From: NORP259 sp041398705
GTDB lineage: Bacteria; Planctomycetota; UBA1135; GCA-002686595
Assembly (NCBI GenBank): GCA_041398705.1
Contig: JAWKUI010000008.1
Span: 62,001 to 126,000 of the forward strand
Direction of reading: 5' to 3'
DNA: 64,000 bases
The notes under the pieces: generated by a model
Database searches by the model: none
The model's input: only the letters and a program-made list of their open reading frames with translations
Told to the model about the DNA's origin: nothing
In this document: positions 15,858 to 24,745 of the stretch, piece by piece
Layout: each line of letters starts with the position of its first letter
Numbering within the stretch: the stretch's first letter is position 1
Made by a program: the position numbers and the translations under genes

Positions 15858-17021
15858 TCACGCGCCCAGGGTCTTCTCCACGCTGCCCGAGCCCAGTTGC
15901 TCCTTGCTGGCCATGGGGTCTTCGGTCAACCAGGCGTTGCGGGTGCCCTTGAAACCGTGGCGGGACTTGAGCTTCTGGGTCATGCGGTAGTTTTCGTGCC
16001 GATTTGCGGTCCAAGTCGCATCGCAACTTTCGCAGGTGGTCCATTTGCGGAAGTCAAAGTTCATGTGGGCCCGGCGCAAGTCATTCATCGCGTCTCCATT
16101 CCAGAGCTCCAACAGGGTGTTCTCCGGGAAACGACCGATTTTGACGCGGGCATCAAAATCGAAACGACAGACCGACATGGTGCCGTCGGACAAGAGGAAG
16201 AGTGCGTCCCACGGGTAGGGGCAGGAGTACCGAAACTTCTTGTACAGCCAATCGAATGCGCGATCCGGTAGCCAATGCCGGCGACGCATGCCCTCATCCC
16301 TCACATAACCACTGTGGTTGTTGGGGAAGTGGAAGAAGAAGTCATCCACGTAGGGTCCATACTTTGCAAAATAGTCCCTGGCTTCATCCTCCGTGAACAC
16401 AGGCGTGATTAAGCCCGTACCTACCAAGGTCGGCAGCTTGACCGTGCCCCACGGGCTGTCGAACTCACGGCCTTCCGCTTCCCGGATGCGGTGCAGGGTC
16501 TTGAGGTTTTCGTAGACCGCTTTGGGGTCGATGCCCTTGCGAATCTCCTTGAACGTCTCTTCGTCGGCAGCATCCAACGATAGGTTTAAAATGTCCGGCG
16601 CCGCCGCGACCAGATCGCGCGCCAGGGACTCGTCCAGCAGCGTACCGTTGGTCGAAAGAGTCACTACCATGCCCACCTCTTTGGCCATGTGGACCATCTG
16701 GACCAGCTGCTTGTGCATCGTCGGCTCGCCGACGGTGTGCAGCGTCAAGCGTTTGATGTCCAGTGCCTTCATCTGCTCGAGCAGCTGCTTGTACATCGGC
16801 ATGGGCATGTAGGTCCACGGACGAACCATATTGCGATTGCCGCAGAACACGCAGCCCAGGTTGCAGGCATTCGTGGGCTCGCAGATCACGCGCTTGGGAG
16901 CGGCTGGAATGATGCCCAGAGGGTGGGTTTTCCGGAGCTTCTTTGTGGCGAGGTGCTGGCGGATGTTGCTCGGCAGCAGGGAACTGCGGAACCAATCCTT
17001 GGCGGTAGAAGGTGTCAACAT
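15858..17021 (-). CDS. Radical SAM protein with SPASM-like C-terminal domain
   Basis: A 387-residue protein. The radical SAM motif CNLGCVFC (Cys53, Cys57, Cys60) is followed by the GEPTMH segment of the SAM-binding barrel and STNGTLL. The C-terminal part has cysteines in SCPYPWDALF, MSVCRFDF and CESCD, with the GRFPENTLLELWNGDAMN wording typical of SPASM or twitch auxiliary-cluster domains. Such enzymes modify peptides, sugars or cofactors. No precursor peptide is evident nearby, so the substrate is unknown. It is a single minus-strand gene between converging and diverging neighbours. Confidence 0.85.
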   Translation of the reverse strand: MLTPSTAKDWFRSSLLPSNIRQHLATKKLRKTHPLGIIPAAPKRVICEPTNACNLGCVFCGNRNMVRPWTYMPMPMYKQLLEQMKALDIKRLTLHTVGEPTMHKQLVQMVHMAKEVGMVVTLSTNGTLLDESLARDLVAAAPDILNLSLDAADEETFKEIRKGIDPKAVYENLKTLHRIREAEGREFDSPWGTVKLPTLVGTGLITPVFTEDEARDYFAKYGPYVDDFFFHFPNNHSGYVRDEGMRRRHWLPDRAFDWLYKKFRYSCPYPWDALFLLSDGTMSVCRFDFDARVKIGRFPENTLLELWNGDAMNDLRRAHMNFDFRKWTTCESCDATWTANRHENYRMTQKLKSRHGFKGTRNAWLTEDPMASKEQLGSGSVEKTLGA

Positions 17022-17175
17022 TGGAGGCGTTTTGGGGAGGGGGGACCCCGCACTATCCAGAGGGGAAAAAGGAAGCTAGAATCGGCGAACCATCCCAGGC
17101 GGGCAGACCCACACGGGGCGAAGACGGGCAAGGCAGTCCGAACACGACACCTCGAAAGGGAATGTCCCGCCAAAA

Positions 17176-18168
17176 ATGAAAATATTGCTCACCGGTGCCA
17201 GCGGGTACTTGGGCGGTCATGTTTTGCATGCGCTCAAGGAAGCAGGCCATGAAGTTCGCGCGGTGACCCACTCGACGCGCCATTTGGAATGGATCCGGAC
17301 CCATGCAGACGAGGTCGTAGCCGGGGACCTGCGCGACTACGCCAGCCTGCGCAAGGCCTGCCATGGCATTCAAGGGCTGGTGCATTGCGCCGCACTCCTG
17401 GGGGCCTGGCGCAAGATCGATCAGGAGCTGGTCGACGTGAATGTCATTGGGACGGCGCACCTGTTGCGGGCCGCGGATCGTTCGGGCGTAGGCAAGGTCG
17501 TGCACGTCTCTTCCGTCGTTGCCGTTGGGTGCACCCGCGACGGCAAGGTACTGAACGAAGACGCACCCTGGGCTCAAACGCCCCAGCCGCCGATCCCGTA
17601 CCTTCGCAGTAAGCGAGAAGCAGAGGGCCGCGTGATGAGCGGGGTCTACGCTGGCATGCCAATCACGATCGTCAATCCCGGATCCATGCTCGGTCCCCAT
17701 GCACAGGACGGACGGGTCAAAGGGCATGTGGCCGAAGTTCTGAAGAACCCCGGACAACGCATTTTTCCGGGAGGTTCGACGGTGGCCGGGGTGAAGCAGA
17801 CTGCGCAGGGCGTGGTCGCGGCCTTGGACAAGGGACGAGTGGGGGAGCGATACCTGCTGGGTGGCCACAATCTTACGTGGTTCGCTTTGCGCAACGAAAT
17901 CGCCAAAGCCGCTCGGGTCGCACCCCCGGCGGGAGTGTGGCCTGGGGTTCTCGGCCAGGCCGGAGCCTGCATGGGGTTGCTGGTGGAGATGACGCCCCTT
18001 TCGCGGCCCCGATTTGCACGGGATCGGTATCGCGCTTGGGGTTGGTACTCCTACGCGGATTCCTCGAAGGCCCAGCGCGAGTTGGGCTATCGGATCGTCC
18101 CGCTGGAAGAGATCGTTTCCGAGGCGGTCGATGCCTGCCGAACCGCTTCCCTGCAACCCGCCGGATGA
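17176..18168 (+). CDS. NAD(P)-dependent epimerase/dehydratase (extended SDR)
   Basis: A 330-residue extended short-chain dehydrogenase/reductase. The N-terminal TGASGYLGGHV is the TGxxGxxG nucleotide-binding loop, DLRDYASL is the adenine-contacting strand, and YLRSK provides the catalytic YxxxK with a preceding VSSVVAVG serine. The sequence is nearest to the 3-beta-HSD, dihydroflavonol-reductase and HpnA-like branch rather than UDP-glucose epimerases. The substrate is probably a sterol-like, polyketide-like or sugar compound but cannot be fixed. It overlaps the ABC ATPase gene by 4 bases (ATGA), so the two are co-translated. Confidence 0.85.
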   Translation: MKILLTGASGYLGGHVLHALKEAGHEVRAVTHSTRHLEWIRTHADEVVAGDLRDYASLRKACHGIQGLVHCAALLGAWRKIDQELVDVNVIGTAHLLRAADRSGVGKVVHVSSVVAVGCTRDGKVLNEDAPWAQTPQPPIPYLRSKREAEGRVMSGVYAGMPITIVNPGSMLGPHAQDGRVKGHVAEVLKNPGQRIFPGGSTVAGVKQTAQGVVAALDKGRVGERYLLGGHNLTWFALRNEIAKAARVAPPAGVWPGVLGQAGACMGLLVEMTPLSRPRFARDRYRAWGWYSYADSSKAQRELGYRIVPLEEIVSEAVDACRTASLQPAG

Positions 18169-18866
18169 CTGGGGCCCTGCTCACCGTTCACGGCGTTTCC
18201 CGGGACTTCGGTTCCGTATCCGCCCTTGGCAATGTCCACCTTGCGCTCGGATCCGGGCGGGTCGTGGGGCTGGTCGGCCGCAACGGGGCCGGCAAGACGA
18301 CGCTGCTCGGCTGCATGTCCGGGTTGCTCGCGCCGTCCGCAGGGGACGTGCGCTTGGGGAGCGCCTCCCTGGCCCGCGAGCCCCGTCGGGCCCGGGGCTC
18401 CCTTGGCTTCCTGGGTTCCGCTGACCGATCCTTTCCCCCGCGCCTAGCTCCCCAAGAGAGTCTGGAGGCGTTTGCCGTCCTGCAAGGCCTGTCCCGCGAG
18501 GCGGCGCGAAGGCGCATCGCGGAACTGGCCCATACGCTTGCCGTCGAGCCCTGCCTCCACCGCCCTTATCAGCAACTTTCCTCTGGCCAACGCCAACGCC
18601 TCGGTCTCGTGCGCGCCCTCGTGCACCAACCCGATGTACTGCTGCTCGACGAGCCCACGTTCGCCCTCGATGCGGCGGGCACCCGCCTAGTTTTCGATCT
18701 GCTGCGGCGGTACGCCTCTGGTGGGGGCTTGGTCGTGGTCAGCTCCCACGACCTCGCACAAGTCCAGGACATCGCCGACGAGCTTTTGGTGCTGCATGCG
18801 GGGCGGGTGGTTGCGCAAGGCCCAAGCCGGGAGCTGTTGCCCCCTGGCAGGCCGGGCGCTGGTTGA
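18165..18866 (+). CDS. ABC transporter ATP-binding subunit (truncated by a frameshift)
   Basis: A 233-residue ATPase starting at ATG 18165, which overlaps the stop of the epimerase gene. It has Walker A GRNGAGKT, signature LSSGQ, Walker B VLLLDEP and H-loop SSHD, so it looks catalytically complete. It ends at TGA 18864-18866 with a Pro/Gly tail. The small C-terminal domain normally found in this class is encoded immediately downstream in the -1 frame, and that frame runs on into the permease. Adding one C to the CCCCC run at 18840-18844 makes a single continuous reading frame (LLPPWQAGRWLIHFRDES). Exporter-type ABC system; substrate unknown. Confidence 0.85.
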   Translation: MTGALLTVHGVSRDFGSVSALGNVHLALGSGRVVGLVGRNGAGKTTLLGCMSGLLAPSAGDVRLGSASLAREPRRARGSLGFLGSADRSFPPRLAPQESLEAFAVLQGLSREAARRRIAELAHTLAVEPCLHRPYQQLSSGQRQRLGLVRALVHQPDVLLLDEPTFALDAAGTRLVFDLLRRYASGGGLVVVSSHDLAQVQDIADELLVLHAGRVVAQGPSRELLPPGRPGAG

Positions 18867-19948
18867 TCCACTTCCGTGACGAATCCGCCTGCCGGGCCGC
18901 AATGACCCGCGTTTCCGGGTTGTCGCCCACCTACCGCGCGGATGCGGCCATGCACGGAAGCGAAGTGCCTGCGGGGGGATGGGAGGAACTGAAGGAGCTC
19001 GGGGTGCGGCGCATCGAACTCCGGGAGAGTGCACAGTTGGAAGACTTGCTGCAGGAGATCGGAGATTTCGACGCACAGCCGGCGACGACCGCCATCGGCG
19101 CACAAGCGTGTCAGGAACCGAGGCCCCGGCCCCGCGCCTCGGCCCTCTTGGCGTTCAGTACGCTGATGCGCCTCGAAATGAAAACCGACCTGAGTTATCG
19201 CTTCAAACTCGTCATGCAGGCAGGCATGTGGGTGGTTTGGGCGGGCATGGTCTACTTCATGGCGCAGGTCTACCGTCAGGACGGCGGCATGGGCGCGGCG
19301 ATGTTCCACAACCCGATGGGGTTCCTGCTGATCGGGCTAGGGGCCCAGGAGTTGAGCAAGGTCTGCATGGGGCAGATGGGGCGCTCCCTACGGGAAAGCC
19401 AGTTATTGGGCACCCTGGAACCGTTGCTGGTCACGGGCCGCAATCCGCTCCTGTTCGTGCTCGCCCCCCTGCCGTGGCACGCCGGAACCCTGCTTTTGCT
19501 CATGGCGTTGGTGTTCGCTTCCACGCATGCAGTGCTCGGTTGGCAAGCGAACCCTGCCTGGATCGCCGGAGGCCTGGCGGCGCTGCTCGGGTGCGCGGCG
19601 GTGGGCTCGCTCGGACTGATTTCCGCGGCTTTCGTTCTGCGCTTCAAACGTGGCGATCCCGTCGGCCTACTTGTGAACATCTTCGGACTGCTGGCCGCTG
19701 GGGTCTACTTCCCCCGGAGCGTGCTGCCCGAATGGCTGCAGGCGGCGACCGTTTGGTTGCCCCACACCTCGGGTGTTCAAGCCGTGCGAGCGGCGCTCTT
19801 GGCGGGGGAAGGATTCGCCTCAAGCACGTTCCTCAGGCCCTTCACTCACTTGATCGCCTTCACCGCGTGCATCGTGCCCGTGGCCCTCGCTCTCTGGCGC
19901 CTGGCCTATTCCCGGGCGCGCAGCCTGGGCGTGCTGACCGGGGTCTAG
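18863..19948 (+). CDS. ABC-2-type permease, carrying the ATPase C-terminal domain at its N-terminus
   Basis: An open frame of 361 codons from TTG 18863. The first ~75 residues (IHFRDESACRAAMTRVSGLS ... RIELRESAQLEDLLQEIGD) are not membrane sequence. They resemble the C-terminal domain of an ABC ATPase, whose family ends in a similar SLED motif. From about residue 95 there are six hydrophobic segments (for example GMWVVWAGMVYFMAQVY), as in ABC-2 export permeases. TTG with no ribosome-binding site is a poor start. The likely true product is one ATPase-permease fusion of about 594 residues joined across the C-run at 18840-18844. Otherwise the permease needs another start or a programmed -1 shift. 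Confidence 0.75.
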   Translation: MIHFRDESACRAAMTRVSGLSPTYRADAAMHGSEVPAGGWEELKELGVRRIELRESAQLEDLLQEIGDFDAQPATTAIGAQACQEPRPRPRASALLAFSTLMRLEMKTDLSYRFKLVMQAGMWVVWAGMVYFMAQVYRQDGGMGAAMFHNPMGFLLIGLGAQELSKVCMGQMGRSLRESQLLGTLEPLLVTGRNPLLFVLAPLPWHAGTLLLLMALVFASTHAVLGWQANPAWIAGGLAALLGCAAVGSLGLISAAFVLRFKRGDPVGLLVNIFGLLAAGVYFPRSVLPEWLQAATVWLPHTSGVQAVRAALLAGEGFASSTFLRPFTHLIAFTACIVPVALALWRLAYSRARSLGVLTGV

Positions 19949-20310
19949 CGCCCGTGCACGTTGTACCACTGGTTGCAGTGGCCGCAGCGCACGTCGCCGT
20001 GGGGGGAGACCGCGAGGTCCGCGGTGAGCGGCGCTTGGCAGTTCGGACAGCGATCGCCTGTGGAAGGCGGACCGGGTACCGGGCCGGTGCCGTTCCGCGA
20101 GGCGAAGCGCTGCACTGCGGCGAAATCGGCGCTCTTCTTGCCGGTCAGGAAGATCAGGCCGATCAGGACAAAAAAACCCGCGACGAAACTGCCAAACACC
20201 CGGAAGAAAAACGGGGGCGCGCCCCAGCCCCATTGTGTCCAGAGGGAAATGAGCATCGTTAAACCGATCCCCAGCGGGAACAGACCGATCAAGCGCGCGA
20301 GGAAGGGCAT
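19945..20310 (-). CDS. Small membrane protein with C-terminal zinc ribbon
   Basis: A 121-residue protein starting MPFLARLIGLFPLGIGLTML. Two hydrophobic segments near the N-terminus (LIGLFPLGIGLTMLISLW and VFGSFVAGFFVLIGLIF) make a hairpin. The C-terminal domain carries CPNCQAPL and CGHCNQWY, a two-CxxC zinc ribbon. It overlaps the stop of the converging permease by 4 bases. Function is unknown; such proteins are often minor membrane factors. Confidence 0.7.
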   Translation of the reverse strand: MPFLARLIGLFPLGIGLTMLISLWTQWGWGAPPFFFRVFGSFVAGFFVLIGLIFLTGKKSADFAAVQRFASRNGTGPVPGPPSTGDRCPNCQAPLTADLAVSPHGDVRCGHCNQWYNVHGR

Positions 20311-20386
20311 GGTGGGGAGGGGCGGAAACGAATCGAGGCCAGTTCGCACCGGCCTCGAGGATATTCAACGGCGGTCAGGGCGCGGA

Positions 20387-21451
20387 TCAGCGGCCTTTGA
20401 ACAGCGTGCTGATGACCTTGGGCTCTTTGCCCGGGGCGACGACCACCCAGCCGGCCTGCACGCCTTCTTCGCCCATAGGCGTCAGCGTCTCGCCGATACG
20501 GCCCCAGGTCTTCGGGTCGAGTAGGTCTTCGACCTCGCCCTCGGGCGGGGTCACGCGCATGGCGGTTTCGATGATGCCGCCCGGTTTGAGGGTGCAGTTG
20601 CCGAGGATCAGATCCCCATGGTCGGAGAAGCCGAGGAACTCCAGGCGGTTCTCGAACCCGTTGTGGAAGTAGAAGCCGGTCACGTGCAGCGGGCCTTCGC
20701 GCAGGGGATTCGGCAGGGTGCGTTCGACCCAGAGGGCGCGGCCGCTGGAGCGCCACGCGCCGGTCCAGTCCATGCCCTGGCCATCCCCGAGCGCGCCGAT
20801 CAGCGGCACCAAGGGCTTGAGCGCCTCCATGGGCTTGCTCTCTTCCTTGCGCACTGGGGTCAGCTCGGTGAGCTCCCGTTCCCGGTGGAAGGTGGTTTCC
20901 GAAAGCTGCGTCACCCCTTCGTCGCTCTTCTGGAACAACTGCCAGCGGAAGGCTTGGTCGGCTTCGAAAGAACGTCGTTCCACCAGGTTGTAGCTGCGCA
21001 CCTGGACCGCTCCGTCGATCAGGGTGCCGTCGTTCATCTGGTACCGGATCTCGTTGACGAGGGTCTCGCCTTCCCAATGCATGCGGCCTTGGGCAAACGA
21101 GCCGTTGCCGCCGACGGTGACCGAGCGCACTTCCCCGGCCACCGGGTCGAGGTACCACGCGCTGACCGCGGGCAACGGGGCGTCCAGTTCGTCCTTGTCG
21201 CGCGTTTCGACCCACATGCTGGTGTTCGCGCTGCCGGGCAGGAAGCGCAGGAAGGTCTTGCGCGGGTAGTGGGCGTCGGCGAGCCATTCGCCGCCCATCA
21301 GGCGCTGGGCCTTGCCCCAAGCGGCGCCGCCGCGCACGGGTTCGGCGGGTTTGGCCTCGGCCGGGGCGGCGGGGTCCTCGTGCACGGGCACCTGGGCCAG
21401 GAGGGGGGCGGAAAGGACCGCCGGCAGCAGCCAAAGGAGGGTTTTTTGCAT
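20387..21451 (-). CDS. Exported protein of unknown function (354 aa)
   Basis: Start MQKTLLWLLPAVLSAPLLAQ gives a clear signal peptide; AGGAGGG precedes it on the minus strand. The mature part begins with an acidic, Pro/Ala-rich linker. It then has a beta-rich body with MGGEWLADAHYPRKTFLRFL and MHWEGETLVNEIRYQMNDG segments that recall lipocalin or DUF1579-like barrels. No catalytic residues can be named. It is divergent from the YihY-family gene and lies 76 bases from the zinc-ribbon gene on the same strand. Confidence 0.75.
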   Translation of the reverse strand: MQKTLLWLLPAVLSAPLLAQVPVHEDPAAPAEAKPAEPVRGGAAWGKAQRLMGGEWLADAHYPRKTFLRFLPGSANTSMWVETRDKDELDAPLPAVSAWYLDPVAGEVRSVTVGGNGSFAQGRMHWEGETLVNEIRYQMNDGTLIDGAVQVRSYNLVERRSFEADQAFRWQLFQKSDEGVTQLSETTFHRERELTELTPVRKEESKPMEALKPLVPLIGALGDGQGMDWTGAWRSSGRALWVERTLPNPLREGPLHVTGFYFHNGFENRLEFLGFSDHGDLILGNCTLKPGGIIETAMRVTPPEGEVEDLLDPKTWGRIGETLTPMGEEGVQAGWVVVAPGKEPKVISTLFKGR

Positions 21452-21571
21452 GGTGTTTCCTAGATCAGGGCCCAGTCTATGCTCTCCCGGGCCCAGGTGG
21501 GCGTCAAGGGCCTTGGGCGGCTCCCGCAGCCTTGGGTTTGACCCATGCAAGTCCGATAGATTTCCAGGAAG

Positions 21572-23062
21572 ATGGATTCGGCGAGCAAACACCCCAAACC
21601 CCCGGCGTGGTGGCCCCTCTGGCTTCGGCCGGCGTGGGATTTCCTCAACCGGGATGTGTGGTCGGCGGAGTTGGGCGGACTGCCCACGTTCCGCCGCTTC
21701 GGGTATCGCGTGGCGCGGGTCCTGTACCTAGCGACGAAGGGATTCCACAAGGACCACTGCATGTTCCGGGCCTCGGGCCTGGCGTTCATCACGGTGTTGT
21801 CGCTGGTGCCGTTGCTGGCGGTGGCGTTCTCTGTCGCGAAGGGGCTCGGTGCGTACGAGCGCTTGCGGCTCGAGGTGATCGATCCGTTCCTCGAACAGGC
21901 GTTCGAAGTGGCGGAAGGCGCTGCGGGCGAGCCCAACAGCCTGCGCCAGGGCATCGAGCAGGTGCTCGAGTTCGTGCAGGCCACTAACGTGGGCAACCTG
22001 GGCACCATCGGCTTGCTGGCGTTGATCTACACGGTCATCAAGTTGCTGGGATCGATCGAACAGACGCTGAACACCATCTGGGGCGTGCGCAAGCCGCGGA
22101 CCTGGGTGCGCAAGTTCGCCGACTACCTTTCGATGGTCATGGTCGTGCCGCTCGTTCTCGTGGCGGCCACCGCGTTCATGACCACGATGAAGAGCCAGGC
22201 CCTGCGGGAGCGGCTGGACTCGCTGTACCTTGGTTTTGCGTGGGAGAAGATCCTCGGCCTCGGCACCCTCGCCGCGCTGTGGGTGGGCTTCACGTTCGTC
22301 TACCTGTTCCTGCCCAACACCCGCGTGCGTTGGCGCTCGGCCCTGCTCGGGGGCTTGGTCGGCGGCACGCTCTGGTGGCTGGTGCAGATGGGGCACGTGG
22401 GTTTCCAGCTCAACGTGGCCAAGTACAACGCGCTCTACTCGTCCCTGGCGGCGATTCCGCTGTTCCTGTTCTGGGTGTACCTGTCCTGGGTGACGGTGCT
22501 CGCGGGTGCGGAATTGGCGTTTGCTCACCAGAACGAACCGGCCTACCGTCAATTGGCCCGGGCGCGGGAGTTTGACCATGGCCTGCGCGAGATCGTGGCC
22601 GTGCGGGCGATGGCGCGCGTTTCTGCGGCTTTCGTGAAGGGTTCGAGGCCCTTGCGACCCCTCGAACTGGCGACCGAACTGGCCGTGCCCGAGCGCACCC
22701 TCGTAGAGGTCTTCCAGGCGTTGGTGGACGCGCACGTGTTGGTGTTCGCCGAGGACGAGTTCCTGGAAGACGCCGCGGTGGTGCCCGCGAGGGACCTGGA
22801 GAACATCCACCTGCAGGACGTGTATGACGCCCTCGTGGGCAAACGTGGGCCGGTGGAATTCGCCGCGGCCGCAGGGCCAGATGCGGCGGTCGATGAGATC
22901 CGCCGGACCTTCGAGCGCCAGCGCAGCGACGTGGCCGGCAACATCTCCATGCGCGAATTGGCTCGACGCTTCGAGCAGCAGCTCCGGGCCGGCCAGGAAG
23001 TGCCGGAGACGCTCGTAGCCGAAAGCAGCACTGATCCCGAGGGATCCGCCGCCGGCGCCTGA
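21572..23062 (+). CDS. YihY/virulence factor BrkB-family membrane protein with C-terminal winged-helix region
   Basis: A 496-residue protein with AGGA just before ATG 21572. The N-terminal ~300 residues carry the YihY (UPF0761, once called RNase BN) core: FRASGLAFITVLSLVPLLAVAF as first helix, SIEQTLNTIWGVRKPRTW, and later helices through LFLFWVYLSWVTVLAGAELAF. After residue ~320 comes a soluble region with two winged-helix-like segments (PLRPLELATELAVPERTLVE), found in longer members of the family. The family's function is not settled; RNase activity of the original member has been withdrawn. Confidence 0.85.
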   Translation: MDSASKHPKPPAWWPLWLRPAWDFLNRDVWSAELGGLPTFRRFGYRVARVLYLATKGFHKDHCMFRASGLAFITVLSLVPLLAVAFSVAKGLGAYERLRLEVIDPFLEQAFEVAEGAAGEPNSLRQGIEQVLEFVQATNVGNLGTIGLLALIYTVIKLLGSIEQTLNTIWGVRKPRTWVRKFADYLSMVMVVPLVLVAATAFMTTMKSQALRERLDSLYLGFAWEKILGLGTLAALWVGFTFVYLFLPNTRVRWRSALLGGLVGGTLWWLVQMGHVGFQLNVAKYNALYSSLAAIPLFLFWVYLSWVTVLAGAELAFAHQNEPAYRQLARAREFDHGLREIVAVRAMARVSAAFVKGSRPLRPLELATELAVPERTLVEVFQALVDAHVLVFAEDEFLEDAAVVPARDLENIHLQDVYDALVGKRGPVEFAAAAGPDAAVDEIRRTFERQRSDVAGNISMRELARRFEQQLRAGQEVPETLVAESSTDPEGSAAGA

Positions 23063-23317
23063 GCAGGAAGGGCTCGAACGCCTGGCGATTCGGGCGGTAT
23101 CGGGCCTTGGTCGATCGGTATGGGGGCCAAGAAACCGGTAGAGGAAGCGGGATCGGGGTAGGCATCGGACCGCTGACGAAGGGGCCGGGCGGCCCCGTAG
23201 ATTCCGCGGCGGCGGGTTTGGGCTGGGCTAGGCGAGCTCGAGCATCCCCGTCCTTCCACATTGAAATGGACCGATACCCTGGCCGCGACTGGCCGCCCGG
23301 GTACCATTTGCGGCCCC

Positions 23318-24574
23318 ATGGGCCGGCCCGATTCGAAACGACTGCTGCGCAACCTCTGGCTCATCCGGGTGATGGCATTCACCTGGATGTTCATGATCCT
23401 GATGCCGGTGGTTGTGCCCTTCTTCAAGTCGCGCGGGCTCGACGACGGGGACATCTTCTTGGTGCAGTCGATCTTCTCGGGCGCGGTGGCGCTGCTCGAG
23501 ATTCCGACCGGGTACGTGTCCGATCTGCTGGGGCGCAAACGCACGCTGGTGCTCGCGGGAGCTTTGCACGGCGTGGCGTATTCGATGCTGCCATTGATCG
23601 ATGGATTCTGGGGGGTGGCTTCGTTCGAGCTGGTGGCGGCGCTTTCGGTCAGCCTCTATTCGGGTACGGACGTGGCTTTGCAGTACGACTCGCTTGAAGC
23701 CCTGGGACACGAAGCCGGGCGCAGGCGGAATCTGGGCCAGCGCCTCTTCTGGATGCAAGCGGGGGAGACGATCGCCGCATTGGTGGGGGGCTGGCTGGTG
23801 CTCAGCAACCTGCAGAACGTGGCGATTGCGAATGCCTGTGTCGGGTGGGTGCCCTTTGTGATCGCGATCTTTCTGGTAGACGTCCCGATCGAGCGCATGG
23901 GGCGCGATGACCACGGGGCGAACCTGCGGTCGATCGCTCACGAGTTGTTCCGGGTTTCGCCGGTGGTGCGCGGAGTGCTGTGGAACCTGGTGATCTACGG
24001 CCTCGCGACCTTGCTCGCGGTCTGGTCGTTCCAGGGGTATTGGGAGGCCATGGGCGTGCCGCTTTGGACCTTTGGGTACATCTGGGCGGGCTATAATGGC
24101 GTAGTGGCTTTGACCGGGCGGGTGGCCCACCGCATCGAGGAGCGCATCGGTACGCTTTGGAGCCACCGCTTGATCGCGTGGTTGCCCGTTGCGGGGTATG
24201 CGTCGATGGCCTTGATCTATGGCCAAGAGGGACGCTCGGGCGTATGGCTGAGCCTCGCGGTTGCCGCGGGTCTGGCCTTCCAATTCGGCCGGGGGCTCAC
24301 CCAAGTCATTCTGAAGGACGAACTCAACCAACGGGTCCCCCCGCGCATGCGCGCCACGGCGAACTCGGTTTCCACCCTGGGCGTACGGCTCGGATTCGTA
24401 TTCCTCGGGCCGCTGCTGGGTGCCCTGGTCGATGCGCACGGCCACTCCGTGGCCTTCCATTCCGCAGCAGGGCTGTACGCGCTGTTCGCGATTGTGGTCG
24501 CGTGGCCATTGATGCGATTGATGCACCGCGACCCCCCGCCGGAGGAATTGTGTTACGTACGGAAGCGGGTTTAA
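23318..24574 (+). CDS. MFS transporter, last residues encoded by palindrome A
   Basis: A 418-residue major facilitator protein starting at ATG 23318 (MGRPDSKRLLRNLW). There are about 12 hydrophobic helices and the loop 2-3 motif SDLLGRKRTLVLAG, close to the canonical GxLaDrxGrkxxl. It resembles MFS_1 drug or metabolite exporters. The C-terminus is notable: from about 24537 the coding sequence is inside a 140-bp palindrome, which supplies the final residues (EELCYVRKRV) and the TAA stop. The natural C-terminus was probably replaced when the repeat arrived. Substrate unknown. Confidence 0.85.
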   Translation: MGRPDSKRLLRNLWLIRVMAFTWMFMILMPVVVPFFKSRGLDDGDIFLVQSIFSGAVALLEIPTGYVSDLLGRKRTLVLAGALHGVAYSMLPLIDGFWGVASFELVAALSVSLYSGTDVALQYDSLEALGHEAGRRRNLGQRLFWMQAGETIAALVGGWLVLSNLQNVAIANACVGWVPFVIAIFLVDVPIERMGRDDHGANLRSIAHELFRVSPVVRGVLWNLVIYGLATLLAVWSFQGYWEAMGVPLWTFGYIWAGYNGVVALTGRVAHRIEERIGTLWSHRLIAWLPVAGYASMALIYGQEGRSGVWLSLAVAAGLAFQFGRGLTQVILKDELNQRVPPRMRATANSVSTLGVRLGFVFLGPLLGALVDAHGHSVAFHSAAGLYALFAIVVAWPLMRLMHRDPPPEELCYVRKRV

Positions 24575-24676
24575 GTTGTCACGTTATTCGCCTCGTGAGG
24601 TGGTCGTTCCGACCACCTCACGTGGCGAATAACGTGACAACTCAACCCTTCCGTACGTAACACAATTCCTCCGGCG
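24537..24676. repeat. Giant palindrome A (first of three related copies)
   Basis: Near-perfect inverted repeat with arms of about 68 bases around a 3-base TTC loop (GTCG-TTC-CGAC). The arms differ by a 3-base gap and a few substitutions. The core bounded by GGAAT (24544-24548) and ATTCC (24665-24669) is 126 bp. Inner words such as ACGTACGGAAG and GTCACGTTATTCGCC recur in copy C. The left arm overlaps the last codons of the MFS gene. It is much longer than a normal terminator and no T-run follows. Confidence 0.95.
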
Positions 24677-24745
24677 CCCTGGGAGATTCGCCTGCTTTAC
24701 AGGCTCTGTACTACCTACTGCGGCGCCCCCCCCGTACATCCGCCG

